A stretch of 64,000 bases of DNA, taken from contig CM031857.1 of assembly GCA_018697195.1 (NCBI GenBank), positions 65,056,151 to 65,120,150 of the forward strand, given 5' to 3'. Origin of the DNA: Certhia americana. Taxonomy: Eukaryota; Chordata; Aves; Passeriformes; Certhiidae. Below, piece by piece: positions 11,371 through 24,354 of this stretch; the stretch's first letter is position 1; the number at the start of each line of letters is the position of its first letter. Position numbers and translations under genes: made by a program. The notes under the pieces were generated by a model. It was not told where the DNA came from and made no database searches. It worked only from the letters and a program-made list of their open reading frames with translations.

Positions 11371-14300
11371 ACATTGATTTGTTATATAAACTGAAATGAT
11401 AATAATGATTGTTTTGAGATACTTTCCTACATTCATATCAAATCCAAAAATATAAAGATAGCTATCTAAGGTTACACGTGAAGAAATACATGCTGGCTGA
11501 TTCAGTAATGGGATGCAGGACACAGGACAAGGAAATCTGATGTGATCAAAGCTGACATTGAATACAAGAGACAGTGTATTTACTTACACCCTGATTATCA
11601 TCAGTTATTACTGATTAATCAATTGACTCAAGATTGAGGTTGGAATAGTGGAGAGATGTGGAGAGATTATCCTCCATAACATAATGTACAGTTTTGAATC
11701 AATCTATAAGTTTTGTATCAATAGAGACCATGCTAAACAATGAATTTCTCAGCATATTCTTTTCAAAAAATGTATTATTTAATGTGTAACCCTTTCTTGT
11801 GAAAATGGAAATTAATCCATGCAGAGAGATGATATGTGAAGGTGATGTTTTCTTTTCTGCTTGGTGTCCACATGTAATTCCTGAGTTTAAATACAGAGAA
11901 AATAAGAAAGAAAATTAAGGAAAGGTGGAAAAAGTGTGTGAAAAATGGTTATTGAGGACTCAAAACTTTGATTATATATTGTTATAATTTCACATGATAT
12001 TCCTAAGCTTACCAAATTATTTCATAGTAATGGGTTAATTTAAAATAACTTGGAAAACAAAGAAATTAATCTTATCATAAATCTTATCATAAATATATTC
12101 TATAATTATTTTCTTCTTTTCTTGATGGTTTTTAAGTTTGGGTTTTTTCCTTCCATGAATATGAGTAACTTAAAGCATTTACTGTAATGGACTTGTTCCT
12201 AGGGCACACAAATTTTTGATAGCAGTTAGATACCTCACGGAAGTAAATTGGATATTAAGCACATTTTTGTGAACTTTTGTTGAAATAGAACTCAACATGC
12301 TTACTTCAGTTTTTTACTTGAAACACTTCTTTTGCCATCAGGAGCAGAAGGTATAATGTTTATGCGGTTGAGAATTGACACTCTGAGAAACCAGCAACAC
12401 TTATGCAATTGCACAGCTTGGAATCAGAGCTCAGCAGAAACCAGAATCCACAGCTGCTCCACAGAATGAAAGCCTATGGTTTCTGTGACAGAATGATAAC
12501 CTGGGGCTTCTCTGTGATATTCTGACACTCTCATTTTCAAGGCTAAGAAGATACCCAAGGACCTGTGCCACTACTTACCTTTGCTGCTGTTAAGATAAGC
12601 AGAATTTAATAAAATGACAATATTTTCAGTATTTTTACTAAGACCTAAAAAGTTTTCTGCAGTGTAATTGATAAACATGATAGAAATACGTGTGTTATCT
12701 TACTGCATTGCCTGAAAACCTCTCATTTAGATATATTGCATTTGTTTAATTAACGGAGTCACTAGCTTTCCAAGTGAAAAGAAAGTAAAAAGCTCCTGCA
12801 CATTATTCTCCTTTACTTTCTCATTAGCTGCAGCACTTTCTGACAAATATTGACCTGTAATTCTTTCCCTCTGCCAGTGAATTAAATAAAATATGAACTG
12901 CACATAATATACACCATCTGTCCAATTCCACAAACTGGTTAATATGTTGACTCACATTCACTTTACTTTAAGCCCAAACTGCCCACAAACAAGAAATATT
13001 CATACATCACAAAGTATGCAAACTTTGCTTGCTTTTGTATTTCACAGTTCAAATATATTTCTTTTTTCTAATAGTCTTTTTTATCCTAAATTTGTTGTTT
13101 GCATTTGTACTCTAACCTGCCAAACTGGCTCACTCTCGGTCTGCTTACTCTAATCTGTTCAGAAATTCTCAATTACTGATCTTTTATTTTTTCAGATACT
13201 TATATTTTGTTTTATCAGCTTCCTAAATAATGCAGAATCTTTTTCCTCTAAACTACATCACATTTCATTTAATACATATTCATTTCTCTTCTGGTCTCTT
13301 CTGTTGGGTTGAATTTTCCTTGATATGATAGAATTCCACCAGCAGATAATACCTGTTTGTTACAGTGTAAGGTACTTCAATTATTAAAACAATTTTTTTT
13401 TCCCATTTTTTTTAATAAAGTCTTTTTTTACTTATAGGTACTCATTCTTATTCATGTTCCTGTTTTTTCACTTTCTTCATACATACTTCAGTCTATCTTT
13501 AATGAATTCATCAATAATAGAATTCAGCTTACTCCAATATCTGAGATCAGTTATGTGTATTGTTTATTCTTTTAATTTCTGATCCTTCTTTAGTCAGCTG
13601 ATCTGTTTGAAGTATTCTACGAACACACCATATATCAATATGTTATGTTTACCCTTTTGACATTGGTTTATGCAATATGTACAGCATATTTTTATAAAAT
13701 ATAAAAATTAGTTCTTTTCCTTAATAGATGGGAATAGATAGAGCTCTTTTGCCATCTCTAATTTTTTTCAAAACCTTGTGGATCTCTCTTCTCTCTTTTG
13801 GAATTCCTTTCTCTCCCTCCTTTCAAATCTATCTGTGCATCTTCAGATTAAGATATCTAAATATAGACATGTATATATCAATATCCAGGTGTCAGCCATG
13901 TGTCTGAGGTTTCTATGCAGTCAAGATACAGTCAATAGAGTAAATGGAGCCTAAAGAGTTTGCCCTCAGGTGAACACTGGAAGCTGGTCAACTGAAATGC
14001 TTTCTAGGCTTCACTGGCTGACTTTCTAAGGTCTTCATTTGTTTATAGCTGAATTTTTAGCATCTGGCTCACATAAAGATATTTAAATTCAGATGTCAGC
14101 ATGACGTTCTATTGCAGGTTATGGTCTCAGTCCAGTTCCCCCATTGCCTTCTGCAGAGTGTTTCAGTCCTGTGTCATGTCATTCAGCTGGATGGAATTAA
14201 CTCAGAAGTCTTCAGTCCTATTAGTTGGCAGGAGTTATCTATTTTCAAACAACAGAATTGGATCTTCTATGTCCTTATGCAAAACTCCTAAGCACCCACT

Positions 14301-14699
14301 TTTATTCTCAAAATTAATTGTCTGTATGACTCTTCCCATTACTTCCCTCTTTATTTTACCAAGCACAGAGAGGAATTGGAGATGTGCATTTATGGATCAT
14401 GTGCCTTTCTTAGCTGTTATCTTCCAGTTTTCCTTGGATGCCTGTGTGGAAAGAAAAGGATGTAAAACCCCTATACTGATCAGGAAGATAGTACTCAGAC
14501 TAGCTGGGACTTTGTGACTCATTAAATCCAGTGTTTTGGTTCCAGAAGGCTCTGGGCAAATGCACAACAATATCAAGTGCCTCTGAATTCAAAACATCAC
14601 TTTCTCTGTTGAAAAATTCCATGTACAGAAAGCAATCCAGGTTTCCAGAACAACACCAAGTTTCGAGGTTCTTAACACAAGAATGTATAGAGAAAAGAG
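11371..14699. other. AT-rich intergenic or intronic DNA, no gene seen
   Basis: About 3.3 kb of AT-rich DNA. A reading frame of 138 codons at 14101-14517 (plus) has no recognisable domain, no periodic codon preference that I can judge and no supporting neighbour, so I do not call it a gene. The stretch around 12730-12930 is less simple than its surroundings but unidentified. Confidence 0.5.
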
Positions 14700-15060
14700 A
14701 AACTTAAAAATTTATTTTTACTCATGTAGTAAGAAAATTTTCCTTTTAAGTTTTATTCTAGAAATAAAACAATAGCAACCAATTGCACTTTTATTCACTG
14801 TTTCTCTGTCTTTCCCTCTGTCTCTTTCTCTCCCTTCCCCCCTCTCTTTTCTATTCTTTCTATATCTCCACCTCACAGTCTTTGTTAAATAAAATCTGTT
14901 TTATTGACTTTGGCATATGGTCTCGTTTGCACCTTAATTCGGGCAGAGGCATCTCTCATTAATCATATCTTAATCTCAAACAGAATTTTAGTAGTCAGGA
15001 GATCTTCTATTCCTGTTTTCTAAATTGGTTTAGTCCAGTGAATTGTCTCAGACTCAGAAC
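14700..15060 (+). mobile_element. Possible LTR 3' region (weak)
   Basis: A pyrimidine-rich tract (14800-14870) is followed by a polyadenylation hexamer AATAAA at 14888-14893. After it comes a 'ttattgactttgg' and 'ggtctcgtttgcacc' stretch that resembles the R-U5 part of retroviral LTRs. I cannot place the 5' end, the terminal CA or a target duplication. It may be an old LTR or chance. No coding potential. Confidence 0.25.
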
Positions 15061-16770
15061 ACAGCAAACACAGTGACAGATCTGATCGCCACCTCCAAGA
15101 ACCATTTGTAATTATTGTTATACTTCTGTAAAGAAGTATTAATATGGTCTGCAGCTAACAAAAGATATGTTTAAAATTCAGATTATTAAAATTTGCATGT
15201 TCCAATTCACAATCTTGAAAGTAGAACTTGAAATCAAAGAGAGACATGTAGAGAGTGAGTGGGCAATTGATACTTTTACAAGAAAATTACCCAAACATAT
15301 ACCATGTTAAATCCTAGAAGATGCATGCACTCTTCTCAGAAATGCTATTTCTGTAAGGGAGTGGCACCAGGTGAAAAGCGTGTGGGGATGGTTTAAGGTT
15401 TCTGAAAGTAGTGACTGTGATATATTACTGCAAGATGAAGGCATGGTGTTATGGCAACAGTGTGTGAAGGAAAGTGTGTGGCATGAAGGTGAAGAGCATG
15501 GCATAAAACTGCTTTATGGTCATGCTTGGGGAGCACTACCTGGTACATGACTCTTCCAAGGCAGTACCCAGCAAGAAACATAAGGAGTATACAGGGTTTT
15601 ATGCATCCCCATGTAACAGGGAAATTCCTTCCATATTCCATTGAGAATTATTCCCCGCCCACACCTATCTTTTGCTAATATCTAAGAAAAATTCTTCAGC
15701 TTTTTGCATGCCAGTGATGCTATATTTGCACTCAATAATTAGCTGTAGATGAACTATACTTTTCTTTCTCAGGATCATTTGTGGAACTTTTCATGAGTCT
15801 GCATTTCCCATGTGTTTTAATTTGATATGCTGTTTTCTCAGAGCACCTTTGTGAAAAGAATGACCCATCAAATCAAATAAGACTCCTTTTCAATGTTCTC
15901 CACATTAGTAAGACTACAGTAATACAAGTTGATGTCTTATGTTGAAATGTCTAAAATCATTCTTTAAAATGGTGTGAAAAAATGTGATCTTCAATCCACA
16001 CAAAACCCAAGATTGTGCTCCTGATCCTAAAAATACTTTTTCCTGTGTCTCGACTGATATACAAGAAGACATCCAGACTGCAGATTCACTTTGTTAAAAT
16101 GATTAGCTAACATGCCATCTCTCATCCCCTTATACTTCTTTTTGAAATATTTATAACATAACTCTTTTTGTAGAACATAAATATGTTATATATATTTTTT
16201 TATGTCTTAAAACATAAATAACAACTTCTCCAGATTATTTTATTTTGTTAAGAGTTCTGTGAAATATGGAAGACATTTATAAATACTAGCTAAAAGAAAG
16301 GAAACTTCTTGCAGATAATATGTCCTGTTTCCTGACTTGAATATTTTGTACAGAAAAACATTATCAAGAGTTTTGTTTAAAAACTCTATTTAGCAAATAT
16401 TTCCACACTACAAAAATAAGATAACAGCACTGCTGAGAAAAGGTAGTTGAACAGAGCAAAAAGTAAAATTGAGCTATTACAAGAAAATTTTTAATGGAAA
16501 TGCAAATATTTATGTCCTTCATTAAACTTAACGTAGGATTGAAGAAGTGGTGGATTAAGAGATTGTAAATGTTTATTAATGTGTCTCTGTATGTGGGTCA
16601 CTCCAAGAAATCCAAGCAACCTTGGGCTACAAAATAGTTAATATGGTACCAAAGCACCCTACCTAGCATTCTAAAGTGGAGTGGAATGCTTGAATTTCAC
16701 ACAGTAGTTTATCCATCTGTGTGGTTGTGCTATTCTAATACCCACCTGAATTAACAACAGAAGTTCTCTG
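15061..16770. other. Intergenic DNA, no gene seen
   Basis: AT-rich sequence without a recognised element. The part at 15300-15640 is somewhat richer in GC and in GTG/ATG-like words and may be an old unrecognised repeat. Two overlapping minus-strand frames there (65 and 82 codons) lack any known domain. Confidence 0.5.
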
Positions 16771-17075
16771 GTCAAAGAATCATTAAATGGTTTGGTTTGG
16801 AAGGCACCTTACAGATCATTTAGTTCCAATCCCCACCTGCCCTGCCACAGTCAGGGATGGCACCCACTTGATGAAACTGTCCAAAGCCCCATCCAGCCTG
16901 GCCTTGAACACTTCTAGGGATGTTCCCTGGACACATGAACACATCTACCACTTCTCTGGGAAACCTCCTCCAGAGCATCACCAACCTCACAGTAAGAAAT
17001 TTCTTCCTAATACCTAATCTAAACCTGCCCTCTTTCAGGATAAAGCCTTCACCCCTTTTTATATAATCCTTATCA
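16771..17075 (-). mobile_element. CR1 LINE 3' end, antisense
   Basis: The reverse complement carries the end of CR1 ORF2 and its 3' tail. The minus-strand translation contains the conserved C-terminal words LKEGRFRLGIRKKF and LPRE-like FPREVVD (within 16820-17050). The plus strand begins with the inverted CR1 terminus 'agaatcatt...atggtttgg'. It is 5'-truncated, as most CR1 copies are, and extends only about 300 bp. The translation is interrupted by stops beyond the recognisable part. Confidence 0.88.
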
Positions 17076-20000
17076 GAAAGAACATAGAAAGGATGACAAA
17101 GTTGTTTACTTACACTTATGTCTTTACTGTATATTAATTTATTGAATACAAATATAAATGAATATAAATTTGCCAGCAGTCTGCCATTAAAATATATATA
17201 TATAAGCATTTTTCTCAGGAAATAAAGCTAACAACTTTTTTTGGTACAATTACTACAACTTTTGAGGGAATATAATGGTATAAAGGTTATAATGGTATAA
17301 GGAAATAAATGGTATAAAGGTATAAAGGTTGGTTACATAATTTAAGGAAAATAATTTAGTTCTGGGGACTGTAGTGCCAAACATGTCCATAGATCAAGCT
17401 AATTAGGAGTTTTTATACATGTTGTAATTTGCTTTCCACAAAACATTTCCTTTAACTCCTGGCACATGTGTCTTGAGAAGAAATTCTGCTACTAGCTAGT
17501 GCCACACTTCTGAAAAATCAGTGATGTCACAAGCAGATAAATTATTCTAAAATGCGATAGAAAATGCAGCACTGATCTTCAGAGGTTTTTCTTTAGTTTC
17601 TTGAATTTAACAATTACCTTTTAGCATCTCCCCTTCTTCTGGACAAATATATATTAAGAATTGTACAGGGTCTGGCTGGATGATTAAAAGTCATTCTCAA
17701 TTAATGGATGAATAATAGTCATAACTTGTAAACTCTGACTACTTGAAACTGAGCCCAAATATAACATCAGTACTCAAAAATCATACCACTTGTTTCCAAG
17801 AAATCCAAGAGAACAGGTCTAATTCTGTCCTCCTATATGTCATATGAATTTCCCATCATTCCCCATGCCATTTTTCAAGGAAAGCAAAGTTTCAGTTTTT
17901 TTTTTTCTACTTCCTCTTTTGAATTCTTCAGTACTTTACTTCAGTAAAGTACTTTACTTCACATCTTATATCTGTTTATGTCAAGATTTTTTCTCTATCT
18001 AGGTAATCTGCAAGTGATGATAACTTATGAGAAATACAATTAAACTCTATTCTTGTTTATCTACCACTGATCCAAAAACATTACCTGTTCACAAGGAAGA
18101 GTGATAATCTATAATCTCAGAGTTTTGCTTTCATTTTTTTTTCAAAACCGTTCTGTAGTATTGTCATTACAAACCACCTATATCCACAATGTTTGTATTA
18201 ATACCTTCAAATATCAAGCCTGTTTCTTCTTAGCTATTTGAAAGAAAATATACCACACTGACATTCTGATAGACAGTCCTTGCACGGACAGAAATAACTG
18301 CACTGGAATCAGAAATAAAGCACTAATGCCAAACTCCTCTGGACATTTTAGCCATCTTTCTTCAGGGATTAGCACCAAGTAGAGCCTTTCACACCCATTT
18401 CAAATACCCTTCCCTTCCTTTCCTTAAAATAACTCATTTGCAAAGCAAAATGACAATGTATTTTCCTTGATCCCATTCACAAAGTCAAAAGTAAAATTAA
18501 GGATTGAATTGCAAATATGAAAGATGAAATGGTGAGATTGTTCCTAAAGTCTCTTAAAGCAGACTTTTATCTTCTGTTCATCCCTATCTTTAGAGCAGAG
18601 AAGTGCTTTCATTCTTACCGTAGAAAAGGAGTAAAATATTACCTGTATTTTACATTTTTAAGAGATCAGAGCTTTTTGTTTGTGTATTTGTGGAAGCAGG
18701 GGAAGTTGGGACGGAGTTACTTAGCTCTATATCAGAAAGTTAATATCAGTAGTTTCCTATTAATGCATTTGGTTCATGTAGGAAATTTCATTCAGGCCAT
18801 TCAACACACAACAGCTTTCTAAAACTAATGTGCTTTTATTTCTACTGAAAATAACCTGAATCAACTTCCTCAAAATGAGTATTAGAATATGATGCACAAT
18901 TGCATGTGTACTAAATTGTTGAAATCTCAAAGGGATTTCAGAGGATAATCTGAAAGATGTTCCAATGACAGATTATTTCTGACAGCAGTTAGCAAAAATG
19001 CCACAAATCTCATTTATAATGGGAACATTCTATGTAATAGAAAAGTTACCCATGGCACTACAGTAGTAGTTGTCATGATATGTATCTAATATTGCAAAAG
19101 GCTTTAGCAGATTTTGCCACCACAGCAGTTTAGCACCTCATCAATATTTTCAACATCAGATAATTGGGATTCTTCCAAACACTGAATTGTGTAACTGAAA
19201 AATATCCAATACAGAGAATCTGATTTGAACATATTGCTGGATTATACAGATGGAGTTACAGCACTCTTTTAGCACCCAACATAAAGTATCACTGAAGTGA
19301 AAGACTTAATATGCATTTGTGTTTTGATGGTTTAAATCATTTAAAGAATGAAATACACTGGTCTATGATAAATATCTGGTCTAGTTTTCACCTGACCTAC
19401 CATTAGGAATAATAATAATGTCTAAACATGTAGCTTTGACAATAAGCTGTGGTGCTATACTCAGTGTGTCTGAAGATGGGAGACTCCCCAGTTACTCAAA
19501 TAAGTTCATATGGACTGAACAAATCTGTTTGGTACATATCCCTGCTGGAAGGGCAAGACTACTGTTGTAGATGTTCAAGATTTAGCTAAATGTATTCTGG
19601 CAGCTCTGCTAGCTGTCTGAATTTGAAGGAGATTGAAAAGTATGTAATGAACACCCCCAAATGATGCTGAGATAATACTGATAGGAATCTAGATTAATTT
19701 CTTGTTTCCTTATTGATGGCTAGGAGAAAAGAAACTGTGTGTTATATCTTAAATGGAGATTCATGTCTTGTCAATAAATAGTACGTTCAAGATCTTCAGT
19801 TTATGTCGTTGTTTGGCCAGCTCTAAGCCTGCCATAATTTTAAAGACTTGCAGCTGTATTAACATGGAACAGACCCTAAGAGTATAATAGACATACCATA
19901 GATGGCAAGGCAGCCAGAGCAAGCATGCAGTGAATCTTATCCATATGATGTCTATAGGGACTTTCATCAGCACTGCTATGTGTCCTTCATACTAATTCCT

Positions 20001-21547
20001 TTTCTAGATACAGATGATGTTTCTCTTTGTTTCTAAATGATGTTGCTGTTTAAACAAGAATGTATCAATAATAGTATTCCATGCCACAGGAGTTATACTT
20101 CGGATTTTTTCTAGGAATCACTTATCAGAGAATATAGGAACTTGCATAATCTAACTGGAATGTGAATATTCTAGAGTGTTATGATAGGAACATGAGACAC
20201 AGGATGAAAAGATACTTGCACACGGGTTTACTGATAGGCTTTTTGTTACTTCTGTAAATACCAGCTTGCACATGAAAGTACCTGACCTAAGTTCTTCAGA
20301 AATTAATTTCAGTAATAGGCATGCTATTCTATTCTTCATAGCAGATGGAAAATTGTAGCCATACTAAAAGATTTTTTTTCTGGAAACTAAGATTTTCCAT
20401 TTGTTATAACTGTCAATCCTTTACTCTTTTGCAAAAAAGATACTTTAAATCTTTTAAGCAGTAGCACTATGATAATATCCTGTGAAATATTAGTCATTAA
20501 AGTATATCTTTCTAGACTAATCAAGGAGATAGAGAGGATATAACAAAAGCTTATGGCTGGACTTTTAAGAGCTTCTTGTTTTCTAAATTGCCAGGTCCTG
20601 AATATTTCTTATTAACATAGGATCTGCTGAGATCTCTCTTTGGATATTTAAAACACATTTTTGTAGGCATTCTTTCCTCTCTTTACAGTCACATACACCT
20701 CCTTCATGATTAACATTAATCAGTCTATTCAGGCTTAAAAGTAATTTCTTTTGAAGTTCTGCATGCTTCTCTGAAGGAAACTATTACGGTTTTCCTTTAT
20801 GTATATGAACAATGGTGAAGCAAGATACCTACTACAGATAAAAAAAGTCCATTAATAATGGTAATACAGAGCACTTATATGAGGCCTACTATCTGCAAAG
20901 CAATTTACAAACAATATCCAATTAATCTTCTCCAGTAACTCAGTGTAATCCATTCATTACCTAATGGATCCCAAATGATCTCACTGATAATAGTTCATAA
21001 CATCATAACAGCTAAATTCATAATTATGAAAGGGAAACTCCAAAGTGACACTTAGGAGGACTTCAAGGAAAAAAAGTTTTAAATGTATAATTACACTTTA
21101 TTTTTAAAAATCCCTATAAAGTGGTATCAAGGATAGGTTTTCCCTATGAATTAGTACCAGAAGGACTTTTTCTAAAAGTCAGTAGAATCCTGAATAAAAA
21201 AGCTATTGTCATGTTACCATGGTTCCATGGTATTTTCTACGTTATTATCTGACCTGAACAGTTTTATAATGGGTGTGCTCTAAAGCAAGCCAAAGATAAA
21301 CAGCATCAGAAATGCTAATCTTGGTAAATTCTGAGCCCTTTACAATATTCTTCTGTTATTCAGACCAGCAATTATATTCCAGCATTGTTTTCTTATCAGA
21401 AGTTCAGGATACAGAGTGTTGTCTTCACTTCCTAACTTTAACTTTCTGAGTTGGGAGTTGGTTTTCACTGTTTATTTCTTGGAGAAAAATAGATGGCATG
21501 ACTAGCTAGCCGGGCTTCAGTTATCTAAAGAGAGATACCTAAAGTTC
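17076..21547. other. AT-rich intergenic or intronic DNA, no gene seen
   Basis: About 4.5 kb with no gene or transposon that I recognise. Small features are a degenerate GGTATAAA-like tandem repeat near 17272-17330 and a perfect inverted repeat of 11-bp arms at 17930-17940/17943-17953 (AGTACTTTACT). Frames are at most about 100 codons, AT-rich and featureless. Confidence 0.6.
17930..17953. repeat. 11-bp inverted repeat with 2-base loop
   Basis: The arms AGTACTTTACT and AGTAAAGTACT are perfect reverse complements separated by TC. A third partial copy of the word (TTTACTTC) follows, so it may have grown by slippage. No function inferred. Confidence 0.85.
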
Positions 21548-21716
21548 ATGGGGATGCCATCTATTGTGCCTGCTTCTCCAAGGCCAAAGGACAAGCTGAA
21601 AATCTGCTGCATCTTCCTACTGCAGCCGATGGGGCCCATATCTCCTCAGAGTTTAGATGGCATTTCTTATTGTTTGGGGAAGCGAATGCCTTCTACCCTT
21701 CCCTCTGGTGAACCAT

Positions 21717-21844
21717 TTTTGCACCCAAGAGACAGAGGAATGCCAGCTTGGGTGCAAAAGTGTGCTGGAGCAAAAGAGTGCTCCAGCTTTAGCTGGAGCT
21801 TTATATGGAAAGAGGACTATGTATTCCTTATATATAAAAGGAAT
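21717..21844. repeat. Cluster of three consecutive inverted repeats
   Basis: First hairpin: TTTTGCACCCAAG (21717-21729) pairs with 21747-21759, 13 perfect bp with a 17-base loop. Second: GCTGGAGC (21764-21771) pairs with GCTCCAGC (21780-21787), which can alternatively pair with a third arm GCTGGAGC (21792-21799). Third: ATTCCTT (21823-21829) pairs with AAGGAAT (21838-21844) across an AT-rich loop. The cluster lies inside a 134-codon plus-strand frame (21548-21952) that I cannot match to any protein. It could be a decayed mobile-element end or a structured noncoding segment. Confidence 0.8.
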
Positions 21845-21952
21845 GTAGATTGCTTAGTTTGTGCTCATTACCACGTGAAGTCAGCCTTGTCATCTCAGAA
21901 TACTTGGTATTCTTTGTACAGATCAACAAACCATTTAAAATTGAGCACCTAG

Positions 21953-22479
21953 CAGCTGAAAGGTCATGTCTCACTGTACTCAGTAGTTTAGGACTGAGAA
22001 TGCAGAAAATACTCTCAGAGGCTGTGTTCCACTCTTCTATTAATCTGTACCACTCAGCAAAATATTGTAAACTCTCATACCTGGTTGTCATAAATAAATT
22101 GTCTGACTTCCAAAGGACATAGTCTTAAATGGAAATCTAACTCACCCTATATACTAAGGAAGAAACAAACCTAAGAATTATTTGTATGTCATTAAGGATC
22201 TTGTGATCAAAAGAAAGGTATAAATATTTAGTGCTAATTTTCATTATTCATAATAACAAAGTAAATACTTAAAAAAAAATAATAAAACCCCCATATACCT
22301 AATGGATTTTCCATTAATCTTTCCCCTACTTTGTTGGTAGATTACTTCATATTTATCCAATTACATTGGACAAATGCATCTTCTTGCAATCTATTCAATG
22401 GATTGCTTCCTGTATCATTTTGATAAGAGTTTCTAATAAACTTACTATCAGATGCTTTTACTTATAAGATTCTAAAAAC

Positions 22480-22510
<31 letters not shown>

Positions 22511-24282
22511 CTAAAAAAAAAAAGTTAGAAATGTGTTTGAATTTGCTATTTCACTATTGCTGAGGACCATATTTCACACTAATTAATTTTTTTACATGCA
22601 TTTTAAAATAGATTCCCATTGAGAAGATGGAATATAATACTATTACTATAATAAAATAATTATTTCTGGTAGCAGGGATAAGGCCGTTGAATCCATTCCT
22701 TAAAACTTGATGGCTTAATCACATAGCAAACATTTTTGACTAGTTAATTCTGTAGCCTTGAGTAAGCAATTCATCCATGTTCAATTTAATTTATATACAT
22801 CTTTTGAAGTTTCTAATAGACATTATATATTTTTTTTAAAAAATTGAGAAGTGTTTTGTTAAATACAAACTTCAGTCTTAGTTCAGCATAATCTTCCATC
22901 TGTATTTCACTTAATGTTGCATTTTATCCCCACTCTCCTCATAATGTCTCTCACTTCTCTTTGGATGGTACAGGGCACAGATTTTCCCAAACTCACTGTA
23001 AGAGTATCAGTCTATTCTATACATTCTAAGATTTATGGAAGTTGTTGTGAAAGGTATAGCATTCAGTACAGAATGATAGCTACTGGATAGTTTTGCAAAG
23101 ACAGCTTTCACAGCTCTGTGCCTAACTCACATTCCTTATGAAACATAACAAAGGTTTTCTAACAGGCACCAGTAAAAGAGGGGTCCGGTTCAGTTCAGTC
23201 AAAGACAACTTATAGCCTTCTGGAATGTTCCAGGTATTTCAGAAATGCATGTAAGATGAAAGGTAAAATAGAAGACTTACAGGAGATCTATGCTTTTTAG
23301 AGCAATGACTCAAATCCAGGAGAAATAGGCTAAGGTCCCCAAAAAAATTCAATTCTAAATGCCTGTGTTTTGGCCTAGATCTTCATGAAGCAGTGGACAT
23401 GACATCATGACATCATAAAAAAAGATATTTTCATACTTCAGTCTCAAATAATTTTTCATCTTTAACATTTTATTCATGAGACAGTACAGAGATTCAGACC
23501 TCCAACCCACCCCCCCTAACAAAACCAGCTCCAAGCCGGTTTTATTTAGAGATAAATAAGGTGCCTAAGCTATCTAACCAAGGACAGAATTTTTTCTCTT
23601 CCATACAGTGTAGTGGTACTTACCATGGAGTTGGTGTATAACCTGATTTACAAGACCATGTGTAGAAAAGAAATGTATTTGACAGTTTTTAAAATTACAT
23701 AGCTGCTTACACTTTTGTGTACTCAAACCCTCTGCTTTGGTCAACAAAATAAGCTAGATCAGGCCAATATTATGTCTCCCTTTGTTCACTCTAAGATCCT
23801 GTTAGGCCTTTTAATCATTATGTTGCTCTTGGTTTCTGCTTTGTCATATGCTGTGTCCCTCTACCATCATTTATACCCTGGAGGGTTTATTGATTTATGT
23901 ACTCTTATAATTAGAATATAGTTTACAGTCTACAGGTTAACCTTTACTCTTTATATAATCTGTATGAACAAAATTAGAAGCTGGGCTGACTGTATACTCT
24001 CCTGGTTATTATTTAACCTGATGACACTTTCAGTAAAAGTGCAATTTATAAATGTTTTCATCTATATACCCTACTTAATTATTTCTAAATTTGAATACCT
24101 AAAAATTTTAAGCTTCTTATTCTCATTGCTGTTTTTACACCCATCTGAATCCAATGTCACTGCTTTTGAAACTAGCAAATAGACACCTACAATTGACTGT
24201 CATGTTTATCTCGTGAATTTCAGAGCTTCATATTTATAACAACACTGTACATTAATACTCTTACTTAGTGCAATAGCATCTA
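21953..24282. other. AT-rich intergenic or intronic DNA, no gene seen
   Basis: AT-rich DNA with a 28-base A run at 22481-22508 followed by a shorter A tract. No transposon or exon is recognised, and frames are under 80 codons without domains. Confidence 0.6.
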
Positions 24283-24354
24283 CTTCCCTTCCCTTCCCTG
24301 AACTTCCCTGAACTTCTCTTCCCTGAACTTCCCTTCTCTGAACCTCCCTTCCCT
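24283..24354. repeat. Short TTCCC / TGAAC array
   Basis: About 70 bases mixing TTCCC pentamers with TTCCCTGAAC decamers, with a few single-base variants. It is the same repeat family as the large arrays at 43691-44960 and 47521-48758 and the gapped array at 5155-5950. The decamer is repeated about five times here. Confidence 0.92.

Noticed and set aside
14101..14517. 138-codon plus-strand frame as a possible gene
   Set aside because: No recognisable domain, no supporting signals, and one frame of this size is expected in 64 kb read in six frames.
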